Shown here piece by piece: positions 8,335 through 16,012 of a stretch of DNA of 64,000 bases. Made by a program: the position numbers and the translations under genes. Below the pieces are notes generated by a model, which was not told where the DNA came from, searched no databases, and worked only from the letters and a program-made list of their open reading frames with translations. The number at the start of each line of letters is the position of its first letter. The first letter of the stretch is position 1. This stretch comes from CAWKCE01 sp032127035 (GTDB lineage: Bacteria; Actinomycetota; Actinomycetes; JAHEKZ01), in assembly GCA_963848085.1 (NCBI GenBank), contig CAWKCE010000001.1, positions 122,702 to 186,701 of the forward strand, in the 5' to 3' direction.

Positions 8335-9045
8335 ATGACCAACACAACGATCGTTCTGGTGCCCGGGTTCTGGCTCGGCTCGTGGGCGTGGGACGAAGTG
8401 GCGGACACCCTACGCACCGCGGGGCACGACGTCACCGCGGTCACCCTGCCTGGCCTCGACTCGGTGGACTCCGATCGGTCCAGCATCAGCCTGACCGACC
8501 ATGTCGACGCCATCTGCGATGCCGTGACGGCAGCCGGGCGCCCCGTGGTCCTTGCCGTTCACAGTGGCGCGAGCGTCCCGGGGTACGCGGCCACCGACCG
8601 CATCCCCGAGCAGGTCGCGGCCGTGGTCTATGTCGACACCGCGCCGGCGACCGGCGCGATCGACCCTGACTTCACCGGTGCGGAGTTTCCGCTGCACCCG
8701 CGGGCCAAGCTGGCTGCCCAGGAGAACCTCGACGGCCTGAGCGAGGAGCAGCTGGAAACGTTTTACGCGCGCGCAGTTCCCCAGCCGGGCGCCGCGCTCC
8801 GCGACGCACCCCAGCTGGGCAACGACGCACGGCTGGACATCCCGAGCACCGTGGTGTGCACCGGCTACTCGTCGCAGCAGTACCAGGAGGCCGCGAAAGC
8901 GGGCGCCCCCTGGCTCGGCGGACTGAACGAGCTGCGCAACGTGACCTACCTCGACCTACCGACCAGCCATTGGCCCATGTGGTCACGTCCCCAGGAGCTC
9001 TCCGCGATCATCGGCGACGTCGCACGCACAGTCTCCGAAGGCTGA
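8335..9045 (+). CDS. Alpha/beta-fold hydrolase
   Basis: This 236-residue hydrolase opens with TIVLVPGFWLGSWAW, the usual oxyanion-loop strand. Its nucleophile elbow is AVHSGAS, where the first small residue is Val rather than Gly. A likely catalytic histidine lies in LPTSHWPMWSRP near the C-terminus. Such enzymes are esterases or related hydrolases of small molecules; the substrate cannot be read from the sequence. ATG 8335 is preferred over an in-frame start 24 bases upstream because it begins just before the first beta strand. It is probably monocistronic. Confidence 0.8.
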   Translation: MTNTTIVLVPGFWLGSWAWDEVADTLRTAGHDVTAVTLPGLDSVDSDRSSISLTDHVDAICDAVTAAGRPVVLAVHSGASVPGYAATDRIPEQVAAVVYVDTAPATGAIDPDFTGAEFPLHPRAKLAAQENLDGLSEEQLETFYARAVPQPGAALRDAPQLGNDARLDIPSTVVCTGYSSQQYQEAAKAGAPWLGGLNELRNVTYLDLPTSHWPMWSRPQELSAIIGDVARTVSEG

Positions 9046-9061
9046 GCCAGCCGGCACCCCA

Positions 9062-9157
9062 CCCGCCGAGTGCACACCCCCAGGACACCGAGACCCACCG
9101 AGTGCACACCCCCGGGATAACGAGACCCACCGAGTGCACACCCGGCGGCGCCGGTGC
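9062..9157. repeat. Three tandem copies of a 32-bp intergenic repeat
   Basis: Units start at 9062, 9094 and 9126 and share the core CCGAGTGCACACCC; the third unit diverges in its second half. They fill the gap between the convergent hydrolase and SRPBCC genes. A related half-copy (CGCCGAGTGC...CAGGAC) lies near 9700-9722, just upstream of the SRPBCC gene. No coding potential is seen. The nested GTGCAC palindrome could be a protein site or a remnant of a small repeat family. Confidence 0.8.
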
Positions 9158-9161
9158 TCGC

Positions 9162-9614
9162 CTACGCGGGCGCCCCCACGGTGAGCAGCTCGGCAAGTGT
9201 CTCCAGATTCGCCTGAGCGGTGCGGTTCTGCGCGCTCACGATGAGCGGGTCGGCTATGCGACCGAACACGCCGCCAAGCCCGGACTCAGCCTCGACGTGG
9301 TACGTGAACCTGGTCCCGCCAGGTGTCGCCTCGAGGGAGTTGGTCACCACGAACTGAAGCCGGCCCGCGACGGAGGTATAGGTGACCCGGTTGGGTGGGT
9401 CCAGCTCGGTGATCTCGGTGGTCCAGTCGAAGTTCTTGCCCAGGACCTTGTTGGTCCCGTCGGTGCGACTGCCGACTGCGATCGGACCACTGCCGACCTG
9501 GGCGGCCCTGACAACTGACGCGTCCCACACAGCCAGGTTCTCCGGATTGATGAGGAAGTCGAAAACTTCGCCGATGGGGCGGGCGATTTCTACGCTGGCT
9601 TCGACGGTGGGCAT
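9162..9614 (-). CDS. SRPBCC-family (START-like) protein
   Basis: This 150-residue protein has the START/Bet v1-like pattern: an opening strand VEASVEIARPIGEVFDFL with the characteristic 'Pxxx VFDFL' helix, NPENLAVWD, and a long C-terminal helix. Members bind hydrophobic ligands or act as polyketide cyclase-like or stress proteins. No specific ligand can be assigned. The frame is open to 9725, but ATG 9612-9614 with AGGAGGTATC upstream is clearly the start. It is a single gene, convergent with the alpha/beta hydrolase. Confidence 0.8.
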   Translation of the reverse strand: MPTVEASVEIARPIGEVFDFLINPENLAVWDASVVRAAQVGSGPIAVGSRTDGTNKVLGKNFDWTTEITELDPPNRVTYTSVAGRLQFVVTNSLEATPGGTRFTYHVEAESGLGGVFGRIADPLIVSAQNRTAQANLETLAELLTVGAPA

Positions 9615-9755
9615 GAGGGATACCTCCTGGAATCGGTGGCGTAAGGGTTCCTGGACGAACCCAGCCTCGCCCCAGGCCGTTCCGAAACCGTTACGGCGAC
9701 CGCCGAGTGCCCGTCCACAGGACAATGGCGCCCACCAGGTGCCGCCCTCTGCAGA

Positions 9756-10223
9756 TCAGCCCGCGACGAGCGAGGTGGCAGCGGTCGCGGACGCAAACAC
9801 CTCGACACCGCCTGCGGCACCCGGAGTGAGGCGGCTGACAAACGGCAGCGGCGCGATCCCCACCAGGCGCACGGACACCGAGTGCGTCGTCGCGTCGACA
9901 TCCACCTGCAACTGGTCCAGGCGTCCGCCTACCCCGACGTCGCGCAGGTAGTCCCGGGCTGCCTGCTCGGCGCGCGCCGGCTGCAGCGGGAGCGGTTTGT
10001 CACCCAGCCCCTCGGTGTAGAGCCGCACCTCATCCACCGCCTGCGCTCCCGCCAGCGCTGCCCCGTCTGCGGCAGCGAGCAGGTCGCGGCGTGCGAGGAA
10101 CAACGCGGTGACGTCGACCACCACAGTCACCACCAGCACGAGCAGGACCACCAACCCAAGGATCAGAAGAAGCACGCTGCCGTCATCAGCCTGGGCGGAC
10201 GGCGCCCGACGAGGCAGTGTCAT
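9756..10223 (-). CDS. TadG-like pilus assembly protein (Rv3654c-type)
   Basis: This 155-residue protein has an N-terminal hydrophobic helix (SVLLLILGLVVLLVLVVTVV) after a short basic DDG leader, followed by ARRDLLAAADGAALAGAQ. That pattern is typical of TadG-like proteins and their helicase/secretion-neighbour annotations in actinobacteria. It is the last gene of the pilus operon, and its ATG overlaps the preceding stop (ATGA). It is expected to be a pseudopilin-like component exported with the Tad machinery. The start was chosen by the overlap and by the DDGS motif shared with its two upstream neighbours. Confidence 0.75.
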   Translation of the reverse strand: MTLPRRAPSAQADDGSVLLLILGLVVLLVLVVTVVVDVTALFLARRDLLAAADGAALAGAQAVDEVRLYTEGLGDKPLPLQPARAEQAARDYLRDVGVGGRLDQLQVDVDATTHSVSVRLVGIAPLPFVSRLTPGAAGGVEVFASATAATSLVAG

Positions 10224-10687
10224 GGGCGGGAGGCGGAGTAGACGTCCACCGTCTGAGTGTGAGCGGCGTCTACCGATACCGATGCGATGGGCGTGTCCCC
10301 TAGCCACGGCACGAACGGCAGAGCCACCACAGTCTCCACTTTGATGGTCACCCGGGCACCCGGGGTCAGGCAGGGATCTTCGGTGCACTCGATCCGCAAG
10401 GAGGTGGGCCGCTCGTCGACGCCCTGGTCCGCCAGGGCCAGGCCGAGTGCTTGGGCCGCCCGACCTTCGCCCTCCGCAGACGACGACGCGACCACGAACA
10501 CCCGAGCCGCCTCACGGGCAGCAGCCGACGTCGCGAAGGCCGCTCGCTGGATCTCGAACACCGCCAACACCAGGTAGACCAGGGGAACGACCAAAACGAC
10601 TGCCAGGACCACGAACTCGACCATGGCCGAACCCGAGTCGTCCCGCGCCAGGCTCGGTGAGCCAGGCGTCTGCTGCCGGCGTCTCAC
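10220..10687 (-). CDS. TadE-family pseudopilin
   Basis: This 155-residue protein has the TadE signature RDDSGSAMVEF followed by a hydrophobic helix and the conserved AAREAAR segment. TadE proteins are minor pseudopilins processed near the GSAMVEF site and inserted into the Tad pilus. A pair of cysteines (CTEDPC) sits in the exported domain. The GTG at 10685-10687 overlaps the upstream stop as GTGA; a longer frame to 10756 would overrun the neighbour and is not homologous. The second and third Tad pseudopilin genes are translationally coupled. Confidence 0.8.
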   Translation of the reverse strand: MRRRQQTPGSPSLARDDSGSAMVEFVVLAVVLVVPLVYLVLAVFEIQRAAFATSAAAREAARVFVVASSSAEGEGRAAQALGLALADQGVDERPTSLRIECTEDPCLTPGARVTIKVETVVALPFVPWLGDTPIASVSVDAAHTQTVDVYSASRP

Positions 10688-11073
10688 TGGCCCACCACCG
10701 ACGACTCCTCCAACGCGTGCCCCCGAACCACCAGCGTGTCCGCAGGACCGAGCCAACCCAGCATCGGCAGCTGCGCCCTGACCTCGATGACCACCGTGGG
10801 CACGCCACCGACGTCCTCGAAGCCGGCGGTCACGTGGTCGGCGTAGGTGTCGGGGAGGGTCGCGCGGATCAGTCGGCTGGTGTGTGCAGCCCCGTCCCCC
10901 GGGCTCCGGTTCGTCGCAGCCGCCATGCGCGCCCCCTCCGAGGCTGCCGCAACGAGGGTGTTGCGGATGTGGAGCGCCAGCGCGAGCTGGAGCACGGCGG
11001 CCACCAGGGTGACCACGAGGACCGAGACCAGCACGAACTCGACGACCGCGGACCCGCGATCGTCGAGCCTCAC
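10684..11073 (-). CDS. TadE-family pseudopilin
   Basis: This 129-residue protein opens LDDRGSAVVEFVLVSVLVV, the TadE leader plus helix, and continues with HIRNTLVAAASEGARMAA. Together with the neighbouring TadE and TadG-like proteins it forms the usual trio of minor pseudopilins found downstream of TadABC in actinobacteria. Its ATG overlaps the stop of the small pilin-like gene (ATGA). Membrane-anchored with a short exported domain. Confidence 0.82.
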   Translation of the reverse strand: MRLDDRGSAVVEFVLVSVLVVTLVAAVLQLALALHIRNTLVAAASEGARMAAATNRSPGDGAAHTSRLIRATLPDTYADHVTAGFEDVGGVPTVVIEVRAQLPMLGWLGPADTLVVRGHALEESSVVGQ

Positions 11074-11264
11074 GGCCCGGTGACCCGACCCAGGGCCGAC
11101 GAGAAGATCTGGCGGAGCTGATCGTCAGCCACGATCCACAACGTGGTCACCAGACCGGCCGTCATCACGGTGACGAGAACCCAGCCGGGGACATCGCCCC
11201 GCTCGGGCTCAGCCGCAATACGCGACTGCACCTCGGCAGCCAGCCTCTGGAGGGAAGTGATCAT
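11070..11264 (-). CDS. Small Flp-pilin-like membrane protein
   Basis: This 64-residue protein has an amphipathic N-terminal part ending in ERGDVPGW and a single hydrophobic helix VLVTVMTAGLVTTLWIVA, the size and layout of Flp-type major pilins. The classical Flp motif (G-x-x-x-x-E-Y) is not present: Glu at +5 of the expected cleavage site is missing, so it could be a divergent pilin or a small accessory subunit. ATG 11262-11264 has an AAGGGGG site; a GTG at 11315 overlapping the tadC stop would add 17 residues. It sits where flp lies in many actinobacterial tad operons. Confidence 0.65.
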   Translation of the reverse strand: MITSLQRLAAEVQSRIAAEPERGDVPGWVLVTVMTAGLVTTLWIVADDQLRQIFSSALGRVTGP

Positions 11265-11311
11265 GGTGCCCCCTTGGGGTGTTCGAGCCGGCGCTGCGTC
11301 CGGCGCAGTCG

Positions 11312-12253
11312 TCACGGTGACGACAGGGTCAGGCCGTAGAAACCGGGGAACAGTGCGAAGACCACTGACACCGGCAAAACCAGGAACACCACCGGGACCA
11401 TCATGGCGATTTCCTTACGACCGCCGGCCTCGATGAGCGCCCGCCTCCCGGACTCCCGGGCATCCACCGCCTGGGCCTGCAACACCGGCGCCAGCGGGGT
11501 CCCGCGCTCGGCCGCGACCACCAGCGCCGCTACCAGGCGGTCCAACTCGGGAAGATCAATGCGGTCGGCGAGAGACTCCAGCCCCGTCGCCAACGGGATT
11601 CCGGAGCGGGTGTCTGACAGCACGCGCCGCAGCTCCTGGACGACGGCGCCGTTCCCCACCCGACTGACCCGCTCGAGGGCCGCCGTCGTTCCTTCGCCGG
11701 CAGCCACCGACAGCGCGAGAAGCTCGGCCACGGTGGGGAGCTCGGAGCGCATCTGCTCGATGCGACGCGCGACCTGGGTTCCCAGGTGCCGGTCGCGGGC
11801 AAGGGCACCTGCGAGCCCACCGATCGCCACGAGCACCGCCATGGGCACCACGCCTAGCAAGCCCGAGCGGCCGGACGTCGCAACGACGAGCATGAGGGCC
11901 GTCCCGATGCCGGCCACCGCCCACGCAAGTTGCTCCACACGGAACTGCTGGACGGTCATCGTGGTGCCCAGACGGTCAAGGCGCCGCGCCAGGGCGGAGC
12001 CGTTGCCCAGCAAGGGCTCGACTCGCTCCACGAGGGGGGCGATGCCCGGCGCGAGCAGCCGCTCCATCGTCGGCCACGGCGTAACGCCCACCGGTTCGGT
12101 GGCAAGAAGGCGGGACTTCGTCCCCCCGTCGGCAAGGTACGGCCCGATTCGTTCCGACAGCGTCATCTGGCGCATCGGCGGCAACGACCAGAGCGTGAGG
12201 GTCAACCCTCCGCCCAGCATCAGACCGAGCACCACCGCCTGCAGGCCGCTCAC
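11312..12253 (-). CDS. tadC: Type II/IV secretion inner-membrane protein TadC
   Basis: This 313-residue protein contains the T2SSF domain: a cytoplasmic helical bundle (about residues 150-270, with MRSELPTVAELLALSVAAGEG and ARESGRRALIEAG) flanked by transmembrane helices, including the final MMVPVVFLVLPVSVVFALFPGF. TadC and TadB form the membrane platform on which TadA drives Flp pilin assembly. Its start overlaps the tadB stop by four bases (ATGA), and it is followed by the small pilin-like gene. Confidence 0.88.
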   Translation of the reverse strand: MSGLQAVVLGLMLGGGLTLTLWSLPPMRQMTLSERIGPYLADGGTKSRLLATEPVGVTPWPTMERLLAPGIAPLVERVEPLLGNGSALARRLDRLGTTMTVQQFRVEQLAWAVAGIGTALMLVVATSGRSGLLGVVPMAVLVAIGGLAGALARDRHLGTQVARRIEQMRSELPTVAELLALSVAAGEGTTAALERVSRVGNGAVVQELRRVLSDTRSGIPLATGLESLADRIDLPELDRLVAALVVAAERGTPLAPVLQAQAVDARESGRRALIEAGGRKEIAMMVPVVFLVLPVSVVFALFPGFYGLTLSSP

Positions 12254-13125
12254 CGCAGCACCCTCGCTTCCTCCGGCAGCCGCCCCAGCCGGAGCATCAT
12301 CCGGTAGGCGAACACCGACACCGCCGCCCCACAGGTCAGCACGACGACCCCGCCCGCCGAGTCGTAGGCATCCACTGCCTCCGGTCGTGTGGACAGCATC
12401 ACGAGCAGAACCCAGGGGGCTGCCACAGCGAGCCGAGCCGCATTGACAGTCCAGCTCTGCCGGCTCTCAAGCTCGCCACGCGTGCGCGCATCGTCGCGAA
12501 GGAACGCCGCAAGTGCCCGCAGAACCCGGCCCAGGTCGCTACCCCCGACCTCACGCGCCACTCGAAGGGCTTCGACCACACGGTCGCCCACCGGATCGGC
12601 AAGGTCGGACTTCAGCAGGTCGAGGGCATCGCCGAATCGTCCTGAGATGCGGTACTCGTCGGCGAAGCGTCGAAAGGAGTCGCGCATCGCCTCGGGGCCG
12701 CTCGTCCCCACCTGCTCAAGCGCCTCAGGCAGGGACATTCCGGCGCGTACGGCAGACGCGAGGTTGTCGATCACATCGGGCCAGTGGCTCCGCAGCTCCG
12801 CCCGTCGTTGACGCTGCCTCCGCTTGAGCATCGCCACCGGTACGAAGGCCGCCAGCGTCGCGAGCACCGTCCCGATCACCACCGACTGCGACAGCGTGGA
12901 CACGAAAACGAAGACCAGAGCTGCTGCCCCCAGACACGCCAGCAGCAGCTTTCCTGGCGTCAGCCCGGACAGCCCAGCCTCGGCAGCCAGGTCGCTCCAT
13001 CGGTTCACGCGCGCCGCCCCAGACGTCGCATCGGGCGCGTCAGCGGCGGTCCAGCCGCGCACGATGAGAAGCAGGCCACACGCCATCACGAGCCCCCAGA
13101 GGACTCCCACCGCGGCCGGGCTCAC
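12250..13125 (-). CDS. tadB: Type II/IV secretion inner-membrane protein TadB
   Basis: This 291-residue platform protein has two N-terminal hydrophobic helices, a T2SSF cytoplasmic domain with WPDVIDNLASAVRAGMSLPEAL, and two C-terminal membrane helices. It partners TadC beneath the TadA hexamer. ATGA overlap with both neighbours indicates a tightly coupled operon with tadA first. Confidence 0.88.
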   Translation of the reverse strand: MSPAAVGVLWGLVMACGLLLIVRGWTAADAPDATSGAARVNRWSDLAAEAGLSGLTPGKLLLACLGAAALVFVFVSTLSQSVVIGTVLATLAAFVPVAMLKRRQRQRRAELRSHWPDVIDNLASAVRAGMSLPEALEQVGTSGPEAMRDSFRRFADEYRISGRFGDALDLLKSDLADPVGDRVVEALRVAREVGGSDLGRVLRALAAFLRDDARTRGELESRQSWTVNAARLAVAAPWVLLVMLSTRPEAVDAYDSAGGVVVLTCGAAVSVFAYRMMLRLGRLPEEARVLR

Positions 13126-14381
13126 GTCTGCACCCCTGGTGGCGCGGGCGCGTGGTTCGCGTCCTGGCTAAGCAGCGCCATGACATCCAAGCCGGCACGG
13201 TCGAACCGGTCCAGATGAGGCGGATAGCCACCCGAGCGCACGAGCCGTCCGTCATGAGTAGCGAACAGGTCCTCGGTCTCGACAACCCCGCCCTCGACCC
13301 GACCGGGGACGGCGACGATCTCGCCGACGCGACGGGCGCCCCGAGCGTCCACCGACGTGTGAACGACGATGTCGACGCACGATGCGACCGTCGGGACGAC
13401 GAAGGCGTGGCTGACGTTCTCTCCTGCCAGCAAGGGCAGGGTGCACAGCTTGGTCACCGCGTCGCGAGCGCTGTTGGCATGCAGCGAGCACATCCCGGGC
13501 AGGCCACTGTTCAAGGCGATCAAGAGGTCCAGTGACTCTTCCTGCCTGACCTCCCCGACGATGATCCGCGACGGGCGCATCCGCAGCGCCTCCTTCACCA
13601 GCCTTCGCAGACGGATCTCCCCGGTCCCTTCGAGGCTCGGCTGACGCGACTGCAGCCCGACCACGTCAGGCAGCGGAACCCGGAGCTCGAACACCTCCTC
13701 CACCGTGACCACCCGCTCGTTGGCGGGGATCGCCGCCGCCAAGCAGTTGAGAAGAGTGGTCTTGCCGGCCTGCGTCCCGCCAGCCACGATGACATTGAGC
13801 CCAGCGACCACGCAGGCTTCGAGGAAGTCGGCCGCCTGCTGGGTGAGCGTGCCCAGCCCGATGAGCTGGTCGAGTCGGTCGGCGCGGATGACGAACTTGC
13901 GGACGTTGACGACCCAGTGCTCGCGGGTCACGTCGGGAATCACCACGTGCAGGCGGCTGCCGTCGGGCAAGGTCGCGTCTACGAAGGGCGAACTCAGGTC
14001 CACCCGTCGGTTGGACGGACGGAGCATCCGTTCGACGAGGTCGCGCACCTGAGCCGCTGAGAGCATGAGCGGGGTCAGCTCACTGCGCCCACGCCGGGCG
14101 ACGAAGACGCGGCCAGGCTCGTTGATCCACAGCTCCTCGACCAGCGGGTCGTCCAGGTAGCGCTGCAGCGGACCAAAACCAGCGACGGCGTCAAGCACCT
14201 GCTGCGCCGCCGAGCCGTCGTCGGCCAGCGGGTCGACCCCACCGGCGAGGCTGCGCTCCTCGTAGTCGGCCAGGACCTCCGCCACCAGTGCCCGGACCGC
14301 GGCAGTGTCCGTCAACGGATCCAGCCCGCGCCGGCGGACCAGCTCTCGGACCTCCCCCTCCACCACCGCTACGGCATCCAC
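13122..14381 (-). CDS. tadA: Pilus/secretion ATPase TadA (CpaF)
   Basis: This 419-residue secretion ATPase has Walker A GGTQAGKTT at 201-209, the Asp box and Walker B region (RIIVGEVRQEESLDLL) and the His-box segment SLHANSARDAV. It belongs to the CpaF/VirB11 class and powers Tad pilus assembly. An N-terminal domain of about 150 residues contains EELWINEPGRVFVARRGR, typical of CpaF. GTG 14379-14381 is preceded by GGGAGAA. It is the first gene of a seven-gene minus-strand operon, with a hairpin just upstream. Confidence 0.93.
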   Translation of the reverse strand: MDAVAVVEGEVRELVRRRGLDPLTDTAAVRALVAEVLADYEERSLAGGVDPLADDGSAAQQVLDAVAGFGPLQRYLDDPLVEELWINEPGRVFVARRGRSELTPLMLSAAQVRDLVERMLRPSNRRVDLSSPFVDATLPDGSRLHVVIPDVTREHWVVNVRKFVIRADRLDQLIGLGTLTQQAADFLEACVVAGLNVIVAGGTQAGKTTLLNCLAAAIPANERVVTVEEVFELRVPLPDVVGLQSRQPSLEGTGEIRLRRLVKEALRMRPSRIIVGEVRQEESLDLLIALNSGLPGMCSLHANSARDAVTKLCTLPLLAGENVSHAFVVPTVASCVDIVVHTSVDARGARRVGEIVAVPGRVEGGVVETEDLFATHDGRLVRSGGYPPHLDRFDRAGLDVMALLSQDANHAPAPPGVQT

Positions 14382-14397
14382 GGTTCTCCCTGCTCGC

Positions 14398-14429
14398 GGC
14401 AGGCCGTGACAGCTTCTTCACGGCGTGCC
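14398..14429. promoter_or_regulatory. Inverted repeat just upstream of the tad operon
   Basis: GGCA-GCCGTGA and TCACGGC-TGCC form a 12-bp arm pair with one mismatch and an 8-base loop, centred about 30 bases upstream of the tadA start. It could be an operator or, in RNA, a 5' hairpin masking the start region. No clear -10/-35 pair was found around it. Confidence 0.35.
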
Positions 14430-14571
14430 GGGAGGGTAGAGAGGGACGCGCGACGCCCTCAACCGATTCGCCGAAGATGTGGACAACCCTCACCCGACCG
14501 GGGCACGGGATCGACGCACGGTGTCGTTCGGCAACTCAGCGTCGCCAAGCGCGAGGACCTGCGAGGACCAG

Positions 14572-15774
14572 CTAGGAGCCCAGCGTCACGTCGAGGAACC
14601 GATCCACGTCGGCGTCGTTGCTGTAGTGGGCGAGGCTGGCACGCACGGCACTTCCAGTCTCCCGGATCCCGAGGGCACCGGTGACCTCCCACGCGTAGTT
14701 GTGCCCATGCCACACGTTGACGCCGGCCGCCGCGAGGCGGGTAGCGGTCACCTCCGGCGTCTCACCGTCGATGCGGAAGTACGCCGTGGCCGTGCGATGC
14801 TTCGCTGACCCGTAGGACGTCACGCGGTCGTCTGCCTCCAGCGCGGACAGCATGCGCCCGAACAAGGCGGACTCGTTCTCCTCCGACGCGTTGAGCGAGG
14901 TCACCAGACGCTCCCGCCGGGTCCCGCTGGCCCCCGCATCCAGGGCGGCGAGATGGTCGACGGCTGCTGCGACGCCGGCCAGGTTCGGGTACGACGGCGT
15001 GCCCCACTCGAACCGGTCGGGGACATCGTCTGAGGACGACGCGAGCTTCATCGGTCGCAACGACTCCAGCAGCTCTGGGCGCGCGATGACACAGCCGACA
15101 TGGGGACCGTCCCACTTGTAGGAGCTGGTGGCATACAGGTCGGATCCCAGTTCGCCGACATCGACCACGCCGTGCGCGGTGGCGTGGACACCGTCGACGT
15201 AGGCGAGAGCGCCGACGGCATGCGCGAGGTCGGCGATCGCGCGGACGTCAGGGCGGGTGCCGAGCACGTTGCTCGCCGCGGTGACGGCGACGAGCCGGGT
15301 TCGTTCGTCGACCAGGTCCGCGTACTGGGCTGAGGGGAGCTCGCCGGTGTCGACGTCGATCTCCGCCCATCGGACGTCGGTACCGGACCGTTCCGCCAAC
15401 TGGACCCACGGCCGGATGTTCGCGTCGTGGTCGAGCCGCGACACGACCACGTTGTCGCCGGGCTGCCACCTGTCGGACAGTGCCTGTCCGATGCGGTACG
15501 TGAGGGTGGTCATGTTGGGCCCGAGGACGACACCGCGCGGATCATGCGCACCGACCAGGTCCGCCACCGCCGCCCGGGCGGCGTCGACGTACCCGTCGGC
15601 ACGGGCACTGGCCTCGAACGCCCCGCCCCCGTTGCTCGTCCCGGTCCGATAGGCGCCGGCGATGGCGTCGATCACCGAGGACGGCGACTGCGTGCCGGCG
15701 GCTCCGTCCAGCCACACGGTGTCGCCCCGAAGGGCCGGGTAGAGGTCTCGCACGCGGGCGACGTCGTAGGCCAT
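14572..15774 (-). CDS. Cysteine desulfurase-like PLP-dependent aminotransferase (class V)
   Basis: This 400-residue class V aminotransferase-fold protein matches the 'cysteine desulfurase-like' subfamily. It shows VWLDGAAGTQSP at the N-terminus, the cofactor-pocket segment DHDANIRPW, and the PLP lysine in SSYKWDGPHVG. It lacks a recognisable SufS/NifS active-site cysteine loop, so it may act on another substrate. No suf genes are adjacent. The frame opens at 15951, but homology begins at MAYDVARVRDLYPALRG (ATG 15774); MIRLDRGM at 15795 is an alternative. An unusual cluster of palindromes lies upstream. Confidence 0.8.
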   Translation of the reverse strand: MAYDVARVRDLYPALRGDTVWLDGAAGTQSPSSVIDAIAGAYRTGTSNGGGAFEASARADGYVDAARAAVADLVGAHDPRGVVLGPNMTTLTYRIGQALSDRWQPGDNVVVSRLDHDANIRPWVQLAERSGTDVRWAEIDVDTGELPSAQYADLVDERTRLVAVTAASNVLGTRPDVRAIADLAHAVGALAYVDGVHATAHGVVDVGELGSDLYATSSYKWDGPHVGCVIARPELLESLRPMKLASSSDDVPDRFEWGTPSYPNLAGVAAAVDHLAALDAGASGTRRERLVTSLNASEENESALFGRMLSALEADDRVTSYGSAKHRTATAYFRIDGETPEVTATRLAAAGVNVWHGHNYAWEVTGALGIRETGSAVRASLAHYSNDADVDRFLDVTLGS

Positions 15775-15850
15775 GCCCCGATCTAACCGGATCATCGCCC
15801 CCGGGCCGCAGTGTGGTCGCCAGCCGGCCGCTGGGTGGTCCCGTCGACCC

Positions 15851-15949
15851 GGTGCACGGATGTGCAGAATTGCACCTGGCAGCCGCGAAAAGCGCACGCA
15901 AGTCCCCCTTGGCGTGCGGAATTGCGGCCGCCGGCGAGGAATTCCGCAC
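15851..15949. promoter_or_regulatory. Cluster of GTGC-rich palindromes upstream of the desulfurase-like gene
   Basis: Three nested inverted repeats occupy this 238-bp gap. They are GTGCA-GAAT-TGCAC at 15862-15875, GGTGCA/TGCACC arms at 15851-15856 and 15871-15876, and perfect 10-bp arms GTGCGGAATT (15914-15923) and AATTCCGCAC (15940-15949). The shared core TGC(A/G)GAATT repeats in both orientations. This looks like a multi-site operator for the gene starting at 15774; partly it could instead be an RNA hairpin downstream of gdh's opposite end. Confidence 0.45.
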
Positions 15950-16012
15950 ATTCGTGCAATCCCTGGCGGACGAGGGGCGCCCGGCGCGACGCGCTGTCGG
16001 CGACCGGAGGGG

